A program made the position numbers and the translations under genes. The notes under the pieces are model-generated. The model searched no databases. It was not told the DNA's origin and saw only the letters and a program-made list of their open reading frames with translations. A stretch of 64,000 nt of DNA from Legionella qingyii (GTDB lineage Bacteria; Pseudomonadota; Gammaproteobacteria; Legionellales; Legionellaceae): assembly GCF_003184185.1 (NCBI RefSeq), contig NZ_QHJG01000003.1, positions 1 through 64,000 on the forward strand, written 5' to 3'. Positions within the stretch are counted from its first letter, which is position 1, and each line of letters begins with the position of its first letter. Of the stretch, positions 17,837 through 27,279 are shown piece after piece.

Positions 17837-19036
17837 TTATAGATATAAATTTAAATGAATACGGCGAGCAGCAAGTCCAATAAGAGCAATAACACAAAAG
17901 CACGCCCCCATATAAAATGTAAAAGAAGGGTTTGAGTATTCCCACAAAAATCCAGCAAGCATACTCGCCACGAGCATCATTAACCCACTTGCTAAATTAA
18001 AAAAACCATAAGCTGTTCCACGCAAATCTATAGGTGAGGCGTCAGCTACCATAGCTGCCAATAAACCTTGAGTCATACCCATGTGAATCCCCCAAAGAGA
18101 AGCACCTACCATAACAGCTGTCCATTGATTTATTGCAAGCAGTATATCGGCAACAATTAAAACCATTATGCCTATCATTAACAGTTTAGAATGGCTCATG
18201 TGATCAGCCAGCTTTCCGAATGGATAGGCAGAAATAGCATAAGTGAAATTCATGATAACCATGATAAAAGGTGCTGCAGAAATTGGCATTCCAACATTCA
18301 TTGCGCGTAGCACTAGAAACGCTTCACTAAAACGAGCAAGGGTGAAAATTGCTCCAATTGCAACAAGCCACCAATAAGCCCTACCTAAGCGAGATAAATT
18401 TTGGCGTTGAAGTGGATTGAAGCGCTTCTCATTCTCCTTATGTATTTTGGGTTCGGTTACCCCAAAAATAAGTATTAAAACAGATAAGATTCCAGGAATG
18501 ACCGCAACCCAGAATACAGCTCGGAAATTATTTGCAAAAAATAAAATCAATCCGGTTGCTAACAAAGGGCCGAGTACAGCACCTATTGTATCCAGTGCCT
18601 GGCGCAGCCCAAAGGAGCTGCCCCTTAGTTGATAAGGTGCAATATCAGCAACCAGTGCATCTCGAGGAGCGCCTCTGATTCCTTTTCCTATTCTATCGAA
18701 TACCCGGGCAAATAAAACAACGCCACTAGTCGGTGACAATGCAAAAAGTGGTTTTGATAAAGCACCCAATGTATAACCAATAACAGCGAGAGTTTTCCGT
18801 TGGCCTAAATAATCACTCAATACACCTGAAAAAATTTTCACAATCAGGGCAGTGGATTCTCCTAGCCCCTCAATTACTCCAATTGCAAAAGTGCTTGCAC
18901 CTAAAGTAGTAGTTAAAAACAATGGCAGTAAGCTATGAATAATTTCTGATGAAATATCCATTAGCATACTGACAAATCCTAAAATCCAGATGCTTATCGG
19001 TATTTTTGATACAATTGAATTTGACTTATTGTTCAT
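17837..19036 (-). CDS. MFS transporter
   Basis: A 399-residue major facilitator with about 12 hydrophobic segments. The first cytoplasmic loop is GVLSDYLGQRKTLAVIGY (the G-x-x-x-D-x-x-G-x-R/K family motif), with FDRIGKGIRGAPRDALVADI after helix 4 and GKLADHMSHSK in the second half. Members of this subgroup export drugs or small organic compounds; the substrate is unknown. It lies between the two duplicated units and opposite in direction, so it was either inserted into copy 1 or lost from copy 2. Confidence 0.85.
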   Translation of the reverse strand: MNNKSNSIVSKIPISIWILGFVSMLMDISSEIIHSLLPLFLTTTLGASTFAIGVIEGLGESTALIVKIFSGVLSDYLGQRKTLAVIGYTLGALSKPLFALSPTSGVVLFARVFDRIGKGIRGAPRDALVADIAPYQLRGSSFGLRQALDTIGAVLGPLLATGLILFFANNFRAVFWVAVIPGILSVLILIFGVTEPKIHKENEKRFNPLQRQNLSRLGRAYWWLVAIGAIFTLARFSEAFLVLRAMNVGMPISAAPFIMVIMNFTYAISAYPFGKLADHMSHSKLLMIGIMVLIVADILLAINQWTAVMVGASLWGIHMGMTQGLLAAMVADASPIDLRGTAYGFFNLASGLMMLVASMLAGFLWEYSNPSFTFYMGACFCVIALIGLAARRIHLNLYL

Positions 19037-19196
19037 GGTGGGTTCTTAGTTTCAATTTTCGATTATTTATTTATACATTCAGCGATAAATAAATGTCTAT
19101 TTTTACTCAATTTTTTTGCCGAACGACTTTCATAATCAAATCACATTATTGAAAACATTAGCGGATAAATCATTATACAAATTTTTCAAGGAATGA

Positions 19197-19311
19197 TTTT
19201 TACTTTTTGGTTGATAATCTACTAATTTGTTCCACTACTTTGGGCTCATTAATACCTCGACTAATCAGTTGATCTTTGTCCTTGATAATTGTTACTTGAT
19301 AAACGGACTTC
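19197..19311 (-). pseudogene. Copied 3' end of the TraB-like gene
   Basis: About 115 bases that match the last about 38 codons of the gene at 21617-22609 (source 21615-21729), in the same orientation, with roughly 80 percent identity by eye. The rest of the gene is missing. It abuts the left end of duplication copy 2 and marks the junction. Confidence 0.85.
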
Positions 19312-19679
19312 AAGTTGCAACTTTTTGAGATAGAGATAGAATAATCATTAATTTGATCAAATGGATTTATTTTGTTACAATTGGCGTTAATTTCGAGTTG
19401 GCTTCTGGCTTCAATCTGAATCGAAACTTGAAATACAACGACTTATCTTCTCCCCTAAGGATAGTTGGAGAACTGATTATCTAGTTTTAATGAATAAACG
19501 GGTTTGTCGCTGAGATAAAGGTCAGGAATAAATAAATTCAGGTTTGTTTAGTCCTTAAGATTTTAATTCAGTGATAAAACGACTCGTTTTAATCCATCAA
19601 GTCTTACTTTATCTCCTGTTAAAACAAGTTCCGCTGCTCTTGAAGTAGTAGTTTTAAATTTTTTTTAGGAGTATTGACC

Positions 19680-21386
19680 ATGGCAATAATGAAACATGAA
19701 TCAATAAAGCCATCCCCGGCTGTTGAGGGAATGAGCAGTGGCTGGATCACCATTCGCGTTGTAAATAATGATGTATACCATTACCAGATGCAGAAAAAAG
19801 AAATGTCACCTACTATTGATATTTTTGTTTCTGTCGAGGAATTTAATGAAAATCCATATCAGGCTATTGAAATAGCGATTAATGAACAGTCTAAAATCTG
19901 CCCCGTTTTATTTACTAAAAAAATGGAACGTACCAGTACCTGTGGTCAGGAAGCAACGTCTGTATTCTTTGATAGTAATCTTGCGACTTATATAGTAGAG
20001 GTCCAATTTCCATCCTCTACTGTGAACGGTGCAAAAAAAGCGGAAGGTACCGTTTATGAAAACGCCTTTGAATTACCCCAAGGAAGTCAAATTCAATCTG
20101 ACCAGATGAAACGTATGGTGCTCGATGTATTGAGCTTGGAGCGTCATTTAATCGTTTCTTTGCACAAAACAAGTAAAAATTTGGAACGCCATGAAATTTG
20201 TCTTTTCAAAGAAAATGACAGCTGGTTTTATTGCCTCCCTGGGGAAGATCAAGCTCATATAGTACCAGATGTAATTTTGAAATTTAATGAGTGATACATT
20301 TATAAGATTCTAAATATCATTGCAAAGAATTTACCCACTCGTACACCACAATGGAAAGATCTATCAAGTGGAAACTATGGAGACTTGGGTATAGCACTTA
20401 CCATGGAGCTATTCGAATTGATGGTTTCTGCAGGGCATATTCCCAAAGATTTTGGACTGGATTATCATTTTCCCTTGGAATTAGATTGGAACTATGATCC
20501 TACCAATCTGGCAATGGTGTTGATCCAAGGTTCGATGCAGCCAGAATCGAACTTATCCAAATTACCTGCGGACCTAATCAATAGAATTTTTGCAGACTCT
20601 GTCGATCAAAAGCCCGAAGAGGTCAGCGCTTACATAAACACAGTAAGAGAATCCGTTAAGAATACTTATGCTGCCAGTATTGTTCCCCAGCTTATTTGCA
20701 AAGGAAGCTGGAACAATACTCCAAGCATCAGTATTTCTTGTCCCAATGATCCATCCCTTATTGATAAATTTTATCAATCGAACCTGCAGCCGTTCCATCA
20801 CATGGTGCATCTTGATCCGAAAAATCATCAAATTATCATGAAAAGCTCCAAGGGCGTTGGTGATCATGGTGTTTATTCAGCCAATGCTGGACATGAACTG
20901 GCTATTGCTTTTGCATCTCAGGAAGAACGGGACAACTGGGCTGAATTAATGGGTTTTCAACATGATTATTACAATCAAGGAATTGGAATCTGGGCTGATC
21001 ACCCTCAATGCATCTATTTCACGCGCCGGTTTTTTCTGATTCAGGAATTAAAACAATACATTCAGGAACAATCCCAAAAGGCCGAAGCCATTGTGCAAGC
21101 ACTTGATACCCTCTCAACAGAACCTACCAGCATTCTTACGAAATTTAGTCTCTTTGTGCAGCAATTTTATAGGAATGAACAAGAGGAAATGAAATCAAAG
21201 CTGAAATGCTGCAATGAGCAAATTTTAGCTGCAAAACTATTGATCGAAGTTTTAAGTAATAAAATCGATGTTAGCGAGTTAAAAGAGGAATACCCTGCTT
21301 ATGTTTCAATCATTGAACAAGATGAAGGGCTTCATGATATTCTGGCACAAATTGAGGAGAACAGTTCTGCACCACAACCAATGTAA
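19680..21386 (+). pseudogene. Interrupted paralogue of the 567-aa protein
   Basis: Full-length copy of the gene at 16045. The reading frame is unbroken over 568 codons except for one TGA at 20292-20294 (codon 205). The matching codon in the intact copy is CGA (16657-16659), so a single C-to-T change explains it. Around it, codons 197-220 have diverged more than the rest. The first part gives a 204-residue product; the second could restart at ATG 20403 or nearby. It is annotated as a pseudogene, but readthrough or two separate products cannot be excluded from sequence alone. Confidence 0.8.
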
Positions 21387-21412
21387 CATAAAATACAAAC
21401 TGAATTGGTTTT

Positions 21413-21445
21413 ATTCAGCCATATTAATCCATAATATGGCTGAAT
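21413..21445. terminator. Bidirectional hairpin, copy 2
   Basis: Identical 14-bp arms and 5-base loop to the hairpin at 17772-17804, here between the interrupted paralogue and the TraB-like gene. Confidence 0.7.
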
Positions 21446-21616
21446 AACTGTCCAGTCAGCACCGGTTATTTTTGCACGTTATTTGGGGGATATTCGTGAA
21501 TTTGAAGCAGATAATTCAATAAACGAGCTGTAATGTAACCTATTGATTTTCTGTTTTTAATTATTCAATCTTCTTATTCTTGCATTCCTCAATGATGCCA
21601 GGAAACGACTTGAGTT

Positions 21617-22609
21617 TTACTTTTTGGTTGATAATCTACTAATTTGTTCGGCTATTTCGGGCTCATTAATACCACGAATAATCACTTGATTCGTTTTCTT
21701 GATGCTTGTCACTTCATAGGGAATCTTACCGCCTAAGGTTTTACCTAGATTCGTCAAGAAATCTGAGGATTTTACTCGTCGTGTCTGCTCAATTTTTTCG
21801 AGAGGAATAAGTGCATCGACACGAAGTTGACCGTCTTTGCGCAAATGGGCTGAAACTTCCGGGCCTATTAGAGATTTCAAAATGGATGCGGTCGATGTGT
21901 GAAGCTCCTCTGGTTCGTAACTATAACAATGAGCACTTATTTGATCCCATAACGCTGTATCCAACTTTGGATCGGAACTTAGAAACGTATTAATCCCCAG
22001 TGGAAAATAAGTGCCATAACCTCCTTTTGCATAGGCCGCAATCAATTCTTTGTGAACTAAAGTTTCATTAGCCGGATTGTGAATATGGAACCAAAGGAAT
22101 TGATTTGCATTTTCAGCGTATCGTTTAATCATTTGTTGGAATATACAATGACCAAATCCCAGAACAACTATAACCCCGCCGTCATTTTTTTTAACTTCTT
22201 TTAAGGTATTATCAGTCAGTGTTTTTTCTCTTTTTTCAGAATTTAAACTTTTTTCTTTAAGTTGCTCAGAGACAGGTAAATCAATTCCCCCAAGTTTGAA
22301 ACATTGCTCTTTCATTGCCTCAAAAAGTTCCAGTTTAGCAACAATGCTTCTTAACTTTTCAGCTTCGTGCGTATACTCAGGACGTGAAAGCGGTAGTTGC
22401 TCTACTTTTTTTACTTGTATACAGATGAGCGTTTTTATTATTGTAATATTTTGCTCCAGCGATGCTCCAGGCTCCATTCCATCGACACAAATTGTGGTAT
22501 AACCTGTTTTTTTTAAATGAGGTAGATGTTTGATAAGAAATTCGCTTGTTGCTCTATCTGCATGGCTTTCATATAACACAACCGGAGGAAGCTCGTATTT
22601 GGCATACAT
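21617..22609 (-). CDS. TraB/TIKI-like protein of unknown role
   Basis: A 330-residue protein. VVLYESHADRATSEFLIKHL (about 10-29) with an E-x-H motif (Glu14, His16) and a later IVVLGFGHCIF (about 147-157, G-x-G-H) resemble the two conserved motif regions of the TraB/TIKI/ChaN-like metalloprotease superfamily. This is a motif-level inference. The middle contains a Lys/Glu-rich insert. A TATAAT lies 30-40 bases upstream of the ATG. Its last 38 codons are duplicated at 19197-19311. Confidence 0.6.
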   Translation of the reverse strand: MYAKYELPPVVLYESHADRATSEFLIKHLPHLKKTGYTTICVDGMEPGASLEQNITIIKTLICIQVKKVEQLPLSRPEYTHEAEKLRSIVAKLELFEAMKEQCFKLGGIDLPVSEQLKEKSLNSEKREKTLTDNTLKEVKKNDGGVIVVLGFGHCIFQQMIKRYAENANQFLWFHIHNPANETLVHKELIAAYAKGGYGTYFPLGINTFLSSDPKLDTALWDQISAHCYSYEPEELHTSTASILKSLIGPEVSAHLRKDGQLRVDALIPLEKIEQTRRVKSSDFLTNLGKTLGGKIPYEVTSIKKTNQVIIRGINEPEIAEQISRLSTKK

Positions 22610-22777
22610 GATAGTTCCAATCTAATTGTATTATTTCAATTATAGCAGGCCTAGGTTGATCATTTTGACCCAACATTAGGATGTTTGATTTGTGTGTTGG
22701 GTTATCAATGAAAAGAGAATGTCCATTATTATGTGATGCATGAAGGGTTCCTATAATATCTGTAGTGTTTTAACGAA

Positions 22778-22810
22778 TGATGCTCTTCTATTAATTTATC
22801 AAGAGCATCA
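22778..22810. terminator. Hairpin after the CaaX protein gene
   Basis: TGATGCTCTT/AAGAGCATCA, 10-bp perfect stem and 13-base loop, 69 bases downstream of the leftward gene at 22879-23604. Confidence 0.5.
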
Positions 22811-22878
22811 ATAATTCTAAACATGCGAAATTGAAATTCTTGCACGATGAATCGAAACAATAAAGGAATTTTTTATTT

Positions 22879-23604
22879 TTAGATAATATTACAACATGAA
22901 GGTGAAGTTATTTTATCTGCATCATCTTCTTCATCTACTTCATCTGCAGCGCTCAAGATATTTAATTCATCCTGTAAGTCTTCAGGAAGATTTGTTGTAG
23001 GCAATCTATACGCTTTCACTGCAAATAAAGAGTGACTCAATAAAGAAGAAGAATAAATTGTGTTAAAACACAAAAATTGTTCTTGGTTCCATTTATGAAA
23101 TGTATTACCAGTAGGTAAATTTGGAGGAATAAAATCATTACCAAGCTTTATGTAATACTCAAAAAATAAATTTAAAGTGTGGGAGAGGCAAGGGGTGATA
23201 TATAAGCAACCCTTAGAAGCTCGCTCAATAATGGGGATTGCTAATCTCAATGCGTCCTGATCGGATAATCCCTGATAATTGTTTAATGCGGTATTGTAAC
23301 CTGTAAACCAATAATTAGCTTCACGAATGTATTTATCATAAAGAGTGCTCTCTACAATTTCCGGAGAAAGAGTACCATATTTGGTAATTTGCAGGGTTAT
23401 TGCCATATTCATGGTCCCTATCATGATTTGATCTAAACTGAGACCTGTATATTTTCCAGGTTCTTTCAATAAAGAAAGAGCTGGATTTAATACTTGATGA
23501 ATAACTTCTGCACTATGGTTACTTGTGTGCAGATCAAGCTCAAGTGCTTCAATAAATTTTGGATAATATGTATTTTCTAATTCATATAAAGGGATTAAAG
23601 GCAT
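22879..23604 (-). CDS. Orphan protein ending in a CaaX box
   Basis: A 241-residue mostly helical protein that I do not recognise. Its end is an acidic run (DEVDEEDDADK) followed by SPSCCNII. The last four residues CNII fit the CaaX prenylation motif (Cys238, aliphatic Ile240, Ile241), and the Cys just before could take a palmitate. Bacteria lack prenyltransferases, and Legionella is known to use host enzymes to lipidate such effectors. A cytosolic host membrane destination is therefore the best hypothesis. The ribosome site is weak. There is no signal peptide. Confidence 0.7.
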   Translation of the reverse strand: MPLIPLYELENTYYPKFIEALELDLHTSNHSAEVIHQVLNPALSLLKEPGKYTGLSLDQIMIGTMNMAITLQITKYGTLSPEIVESTLYDKYIREANYWFTGYNTALNNYQGLSDQDALRLAIPIIERASKGCLYITPCLSHTLNLFFEYYIKLGNDFIPPNLPTGNTFHKWNQEQFLCFNTIYSSSLLSHSLFAVKAYRLPTTNLPEDLQDELNILSAADEVDEEDDADKITSPSCCNII

Positions 23605-23875
23605 TGTTTAAATTTAATTGGCTCAAAAGGGGGGATGATTATATTGTTTTAAAATCAAATGGTCAATTAATTACTCTCTTTGGTTATATAAATACCTACT
23701 TCGATGATCAAGATGAACGTACCATGACCTAACAATAGATAAGCCGAATCAGTATAATTTTATCAAATCTTCTTAATAAAATTCAAAAAAATTGTACGGA
23801 TTACAAAAAATGTACTTAAATTTTTTAAAGAGCATGACAAAAATACTTATGAAGTCATGAAGAAATGGAGTCATT

Positions 23876-25300
23876 ATGGCCAATCGAATCTGTTCGGCAT
23901 CAAGCAGCATTACTTTAAGAGCTCGCGTAAAAAATACTCCAGGAACTTTTGGTAAATTAGCAGCGGTTATCGAAAAAGAAGGAGGGCAACTCAATGCGAT
24001 TGATACTGTTCGTGTTGAGGATGGATATCAGATTCGTGATTTTACCATTTTTACATGCGGCCCAAAACATGCTGAAATCATCGTAAAGCAATTGAGTATG
24101 ATTCCTGAAGTTGAGGTGCTCCAAGTTTCTGATCGAACTTTTCTTGCGCATCTGGGTGGGAAAATTAGAATTAAAGGTCGTATCCCATTAAAAACCCGAG
24201 ATGATTTATCAATTGCTTATACACCTGGTGTTGCGCGAATTTGTGATGCAATTCATAAAAAACCAGAAGATGTATTTAATTTGACTATTAAAAAAAATAT
24301 GGTTGCAGTTGTTTCAGATGGAAGCGCTGTATTAGGTTTGGGAAATATAGGACCTTATGCAGCGATCCCAGTTATGGAGGGAAAAGCATTATTGTTTAAA
24401 GAGTTTGCTAATGTTGATGCATTTCCTATTTGTCTGGATACTCAAAATGTGGATGAAATCGTTGCCACCATCAAACATATTGCTCCTGTATTTGGGGGAA
24501 TTAATTTGGAGGATATCTCCGCTCCTCGCTGCTTTGAAGTGGAAGAACGACTTAAAAAAGAGTTGGATATCCCAGTATTTCATGATGATCAACACGGTAC
24601 AGCAGTAGTACTTGCTGCTGCGATGATTAATGCACTCAAATTGGTTCAAAAAAAACTGGAACAGATTAAAGTGGTTGTAGTAGGCATTGGTGCTGCGGGT
24701 ACGGCATGTACTAAAATGCTAATCAATTTAGGCGTAAAAAATATTATCGGTTGTGATTGTGACGGTGTGCTTTATCAAGGTAAACCAGGATTACACCCAT
24801 CACATCAATGGTATGCCGAACATACCAATCCTAATCTTGAACAAGGTACGGTGCATGAAGTAATCAAAGGAGCTGATGTTTTTATTGGCGTTTCAAAACC
24901 CGGAGTTATTACGGCCAAAGATGTAAAAAAAATGAATAAGGATGCAATTGTCTTTGCAATGGCAAATCCTATACCTGAAATAATGCCAGAAGATGCAAAA
25001 AAATACGCTGCTATCGTTGCAACAGGGCGAAGTGATTACCCTAATCAAATTAATAATGTATTGTGTTTCCCCGGTATGTTCCGCGGTGTTTTAGATTGTA
25101 TGGCGACCAGGATTAACGAAGAAATGAAGCTTGCCGCAGCTTATGCTATCGCAAACTCTATAGAAGAGCAGTATTTGAGCTGCAGTTACATTATTCCCAG
25201 CGTATTTGATACTCGTGTTGTAAAAAATGTCGCTCAAGCGGTTAAAGATGCAGCCATTAAAACAGGAGTAGCTCGTAAATTAATAAAATACAATTTTTAG
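23876..25300 (+). CDS. NAD(P)-dependent malic enzyme with N-terminal ACT domain
   Basis: A 474-residue malate dehydrogenase (oxaloacetate-decarboxylating), making pyruvate and CO2 from malate. Residues about 10-85 form an ACT-like domain (ITLRARVKNTPGTFGKLAAVIEKEGG), expected to bind a regulatory ligand. The catalytic part begins KGRIPLKTRDDLSIAYTPGVA, then VSDGSAVLGLGNIGP, GINLEDISAPRCFEVE, IPVFHDDQHGTA (metal ligands) and the Rossmann motif VVVGIGAAGTAC. It has the short bacterial form without a phosphotransacetylase fusion. GGAG lies before the ATG. Confidence 0.92.
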   Translation: MANRICSASSSITLRARVKNTPGTFGKLAAVIEKEGGQLNAIDTVRVEDGYQIRDFTIFTCGPKHAEIIVKQLSMIPEVEVLQVSDRTFLAHLGGKIRIKGRIPLKTRDDLSIAYTPGVARICDAIHKKPEDVFNLTIKKNMVAVVSDGSAVLGLGNIGPYAAIPVMEGKALLFKEFANVDAFPICLDTQNVDEIVATIKHIAPVFGGINLEDISAPRCFEVEERLKKELDIPVFHDDQHGTAVVLAAAMINALKLVQKKLEQIKVVVVGIGAAGTACTKMLINLGVKNIIGCDCDGVLYQGKPGLHPSHQWYAEHTNPNLEQGTVHEVIKGADVFIGVSKPGVITAKDVKKMNKDAIVFAMANPIPEIMPEDAKKYAAIVATGRSDYPNQINNVLCFPGMFRGVLDCMATRINEEMKLAAAYAIANSIEEQYLSCSYIIPSVFDTRVVKNVAQAVKDAAIKTGVARKLIKYNF

Positions 25301-25383
25301 CGCCATGCAGCACAAACCTTTAAAATAATCGCACCTACAGAAAGGGTGTATTAAAGACATCAATGAAAAAGGAGCGCTCTAAA

Positions 25384-25740
25384 ATGCCAAACATTGAAAT
25401 CAAAAGAATTTATGAGGCGCCTAAAAAGACAGATGGATTTAGAATACTGGTAGATAAATTGTGGCCACGTGGCGTTAAGAAAGACGATGCTGCTATTGAT
25501 TTGTGGCTTAAAGAGATTGCACCTAGTGATTCGTTACGCAAGTGGTTTAACCATGATGATCAAAAATGGACGGAATTTCAAAAACGTTATGCAAAAGAAT
25601 TGGAAGACAAGCACGATTTACTCGATTCCATTAAAGAAAAAGCAAAACAACAACAAGTAACCCTGCTGTTTGCTTCTAAAGAAACTGAGCACAATAATGC
25701 GGTTGCATTACTCAATATGCTTCTACATCGTATACAGTAG
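25384..25740 (+). CDS. DUF488 family protein
   Basis: A 118-residue DUF488 protein: IKRIYEAPKKTDGFRILVDKLWPRGVKK, then WLKEIAPSDSLRKWFNHD and TLLFASKETEHNNAVAL. Function is unknown in the family. I start at ATG 25384 with AAGGAG upstream; the ATG at 25363 has none and contains that ribosome site. It is 83 bases after malic enzyme and possibly cotranscribed. Confidence 0.88.
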   Translation: MPNIEIKRIYEAPKKTDGFRILVDKLWPRGVKKDDAAIDLWLKEIAPSDSLRKWFNHDDQKWTEFQKRYAKELEDKHDLLDSIKEKAKQQQVTLLFASKETEHNNAVALLNMLLHRIQ

Positions 25741-25874
25741 TATGGAAGAGAGTAGAAATACCAATAAAAAATGCATGGATTGCCTTAAAAGTGCCAAATT
25801 TAAAAACACACAGCAATAACTTCAATCTAAAGGTATTGCCGCAAATATCAAACTGATGAAATAGTAGGGCGTTG

Positions 25875-26831
25875 TTAAAGAAAAGGATCGCTAAAAATAT
25901 GTTTAGAAGGAACTCCTGCGAGAAAGATAGTGGTTTTAAGTTTATTGGTCGTTTCTTTAGGTCCACACACATATACCCTGGTATCATGAGGATTATTGAT
26001 GTGTGTTAATGCTCTTCGTTCAATTAACGCTTCAGGATAACGTCCCTGGCTTTGCACCACACAAGGGTCATAAACAAAGGAACTGAATACTATCGATAAG
26101 GATTCCAATTCTTCACGATAGTAAATGTCCTCATCGGTAAGACCGCCATGAACTAAAGTGATACGTCCTTGATGATTTTGGCTGAGTGCGCTTCTAATAA
26201 TGGCAATGAGCGGCGCAAGCCCCGTACCCGTTCCAGCCAATAACATATCAAAAGTTAATTGGTCGGGATTATAGTAAAAACAACGGCCAAAAGGTCCTCT
26301 AAGTTTAACCTCCATATTCTTTTTTGCCTTACTCACAAGCCATTGCCCCATACTCCCGCCTGGATAGATTTTAACGTGTAACTCAATAAATCTTTCTTGC
26401 ATAGAGAGGTTGGCGATTGAATAACTTCGCATGGTGCCTTCGGGATTAATCAGGCTAAGATATTGGCCAGGGATCCAATGTTGTAACTCGTCCACACTAA
26501 GTTTAACTTGCACCACATTGTAGTTAAGTGGTTTAAGCTCAATGATTTTCGCATTGACCTCACACTCTACGCTTTCTGGGGCAACAACTTGAAGGGCTGC
26601 TTCTGGTTGTGCCAGACATGCCAGAAAATAGCCTTGAGATTTAAGTGTTTCAGGTAATCCTTCTTGCCACGATGGATGAACTACACCATCTTTAGCTTTA
26701 ATCAGACAGGACTGACATATTCCCGCCTGGCATGAGTTGGGGTAATTCACACCATGACGCAGAAGACACTGTAATACATTTTCCTGAGGTTCTAGGACAT
26801 ATGATTGATTGTTAAAGTCTATAATACTCAT
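25875..26831 (-). CDS. Ferredoxin-NAD(P)H reductase fused to 2Fe-2S ferredoxin
   Basis: A 318-residue electron-transfer protein. The N-terminal plant-type ferredoxin has cysteines in NSCQAGICQSCLIKAKDG plus a fourth in YFLACLAQP. An FAD domain (RSYSIANL, GGSMGQWL) and an NAD(P)H domain (LLAGTGTGLAPLIAII, YVCGPKE) follow. Its ATG overlaps the stop of the truncated haemoglobin gene by 4 bases (ATGA), so translation is coupled. Together they look like a two-piece flavohaemoglobin: the reductase would feed electrons to the haem for NO dioxygenation. That functional pairing is inference from context. Confidence 0.88.
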   Translation of the reverse strand: MSIIDFNNQSYVLEPQENVLQCLLRHGVNYPNSCQAGICQSCLIKAKDGVVHPSWQEGLPETLKSQGYFLACLAQPEAALQVVAPESVECEVNAKIIELKPLNYNVVQVKLSVDELQHWIPGQYLSLINPEGTMRSYSIANLSMQERFIELHVKIYPGGSMGQWLVSKAKKNMEVKLRGPFGRCFYYNPDQLTFDMLLAGTGTGLAPLIAIIRSALSQNHQGRITLVHGGLTDEDIYYREELESLSIVFSSFVYDPCVVQSQGRYPEALIERRALTHINNPHDTRVYVCGPKETTNKLKTTIFLAGVPSKHIFSDPFL

Positions 26832-27199
26832 GAGCGCCCCAACACTTCATCGCGAACACTATTGGCAATAGCTGCCACTTGTTTAATATCCTCTGCTGCG
26901 GCCCCTAACTCCTTAAGCGTTGCTCCTAAATGTTCTATAACAATATCCACGTGCGTATCATTTAATCCTCGCTTGAGTAAATGGGCATGTCCTTCACTCA
27001 TGCTTTTTCCACTGTAATGATTGGGTCCACCAAAGACCATGGTTAAAAAACCTTTTTGCTTCAAGATTTGTTGATCCATATCAATATCATCAAAAAAATG
27101 ACTTACACGCTCATCCATTAACATTTTGCGATAAAAAATATCAACTGCGGTATTTACTGCATCTTGGCCTCCCAAGCGCTCAAATAATGACTCAAACAT
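26828..27199 (-). CDS. Group 1 truncated haemoglobin
   Basis: A 123-residue 2-over-2 globin: MFESLFERLGGQDAVNTAVDIFYRKML, the Phe-rich FF..ID helix C region, GFLTMVFGGP, and GHAHLLKRGL containing the proximal His. I start at ATG 27199, where AAGGAG sits 7 bases upstream; the longer frame to 27259 would run through the operator. It is transcribed with the reductase from a promoter covered by an NsrR-type palindrome. A role in NO detoxification fits. Confidence 0.9.
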   Translation of the reverse strand: MFESLFERLGGQDAVNTAVDIFYRKMLMDERVSHFFDDIDMDQQILKQKGFLTMVFGGPNHYSGKSMSEGHAHLLKRGLNDTHVDIVIEHLGATLKELGAAAEDIKQVAAIANSVRDEVLGRS

Positions 27200-27212
27200 G
27201 GTATACTCCTTA

Positions 27213-27235
27213 AAGATGTATTTGCAATGCATCTT
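27213..27235. promoter_or_regulatory. NsrR operator at the haemoglobin promoter
   Basis: A 23-bp near-perfect palindrome, AAGATGTAT-N5-ATGCATCTT, matching the known NsrR site pattern. On the minus strand a -35 TTGACT (27259-27254) and a -10 TATAAG (27238-27233) precede it, so the operator overlaps the end of the -10 and the transcription start. It also lies in the upstream region of the divergent nsrR gene. Confidence 0.85.
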
Positions 27236-27279
27236 ATAAAAAGAAATAATCGGAGTCAACTCACAATTTGGATTTATTT

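Larger units (their letters stand above)
19366..21446 (+). repeat. Segmental duplication, copy 2
   Basis: Second copy of the unit at 15731-17805, including the upstream DNA, gene and hairpin. Its gene has diverged and is interrupted. Confidence 0.9.

Noticed and set aside
25712..25987. 91-aa frame on the minus strand
   Set aside because: It overlaps the ends of the DUF488 and reductase genes in another frame and has no ribosome site.
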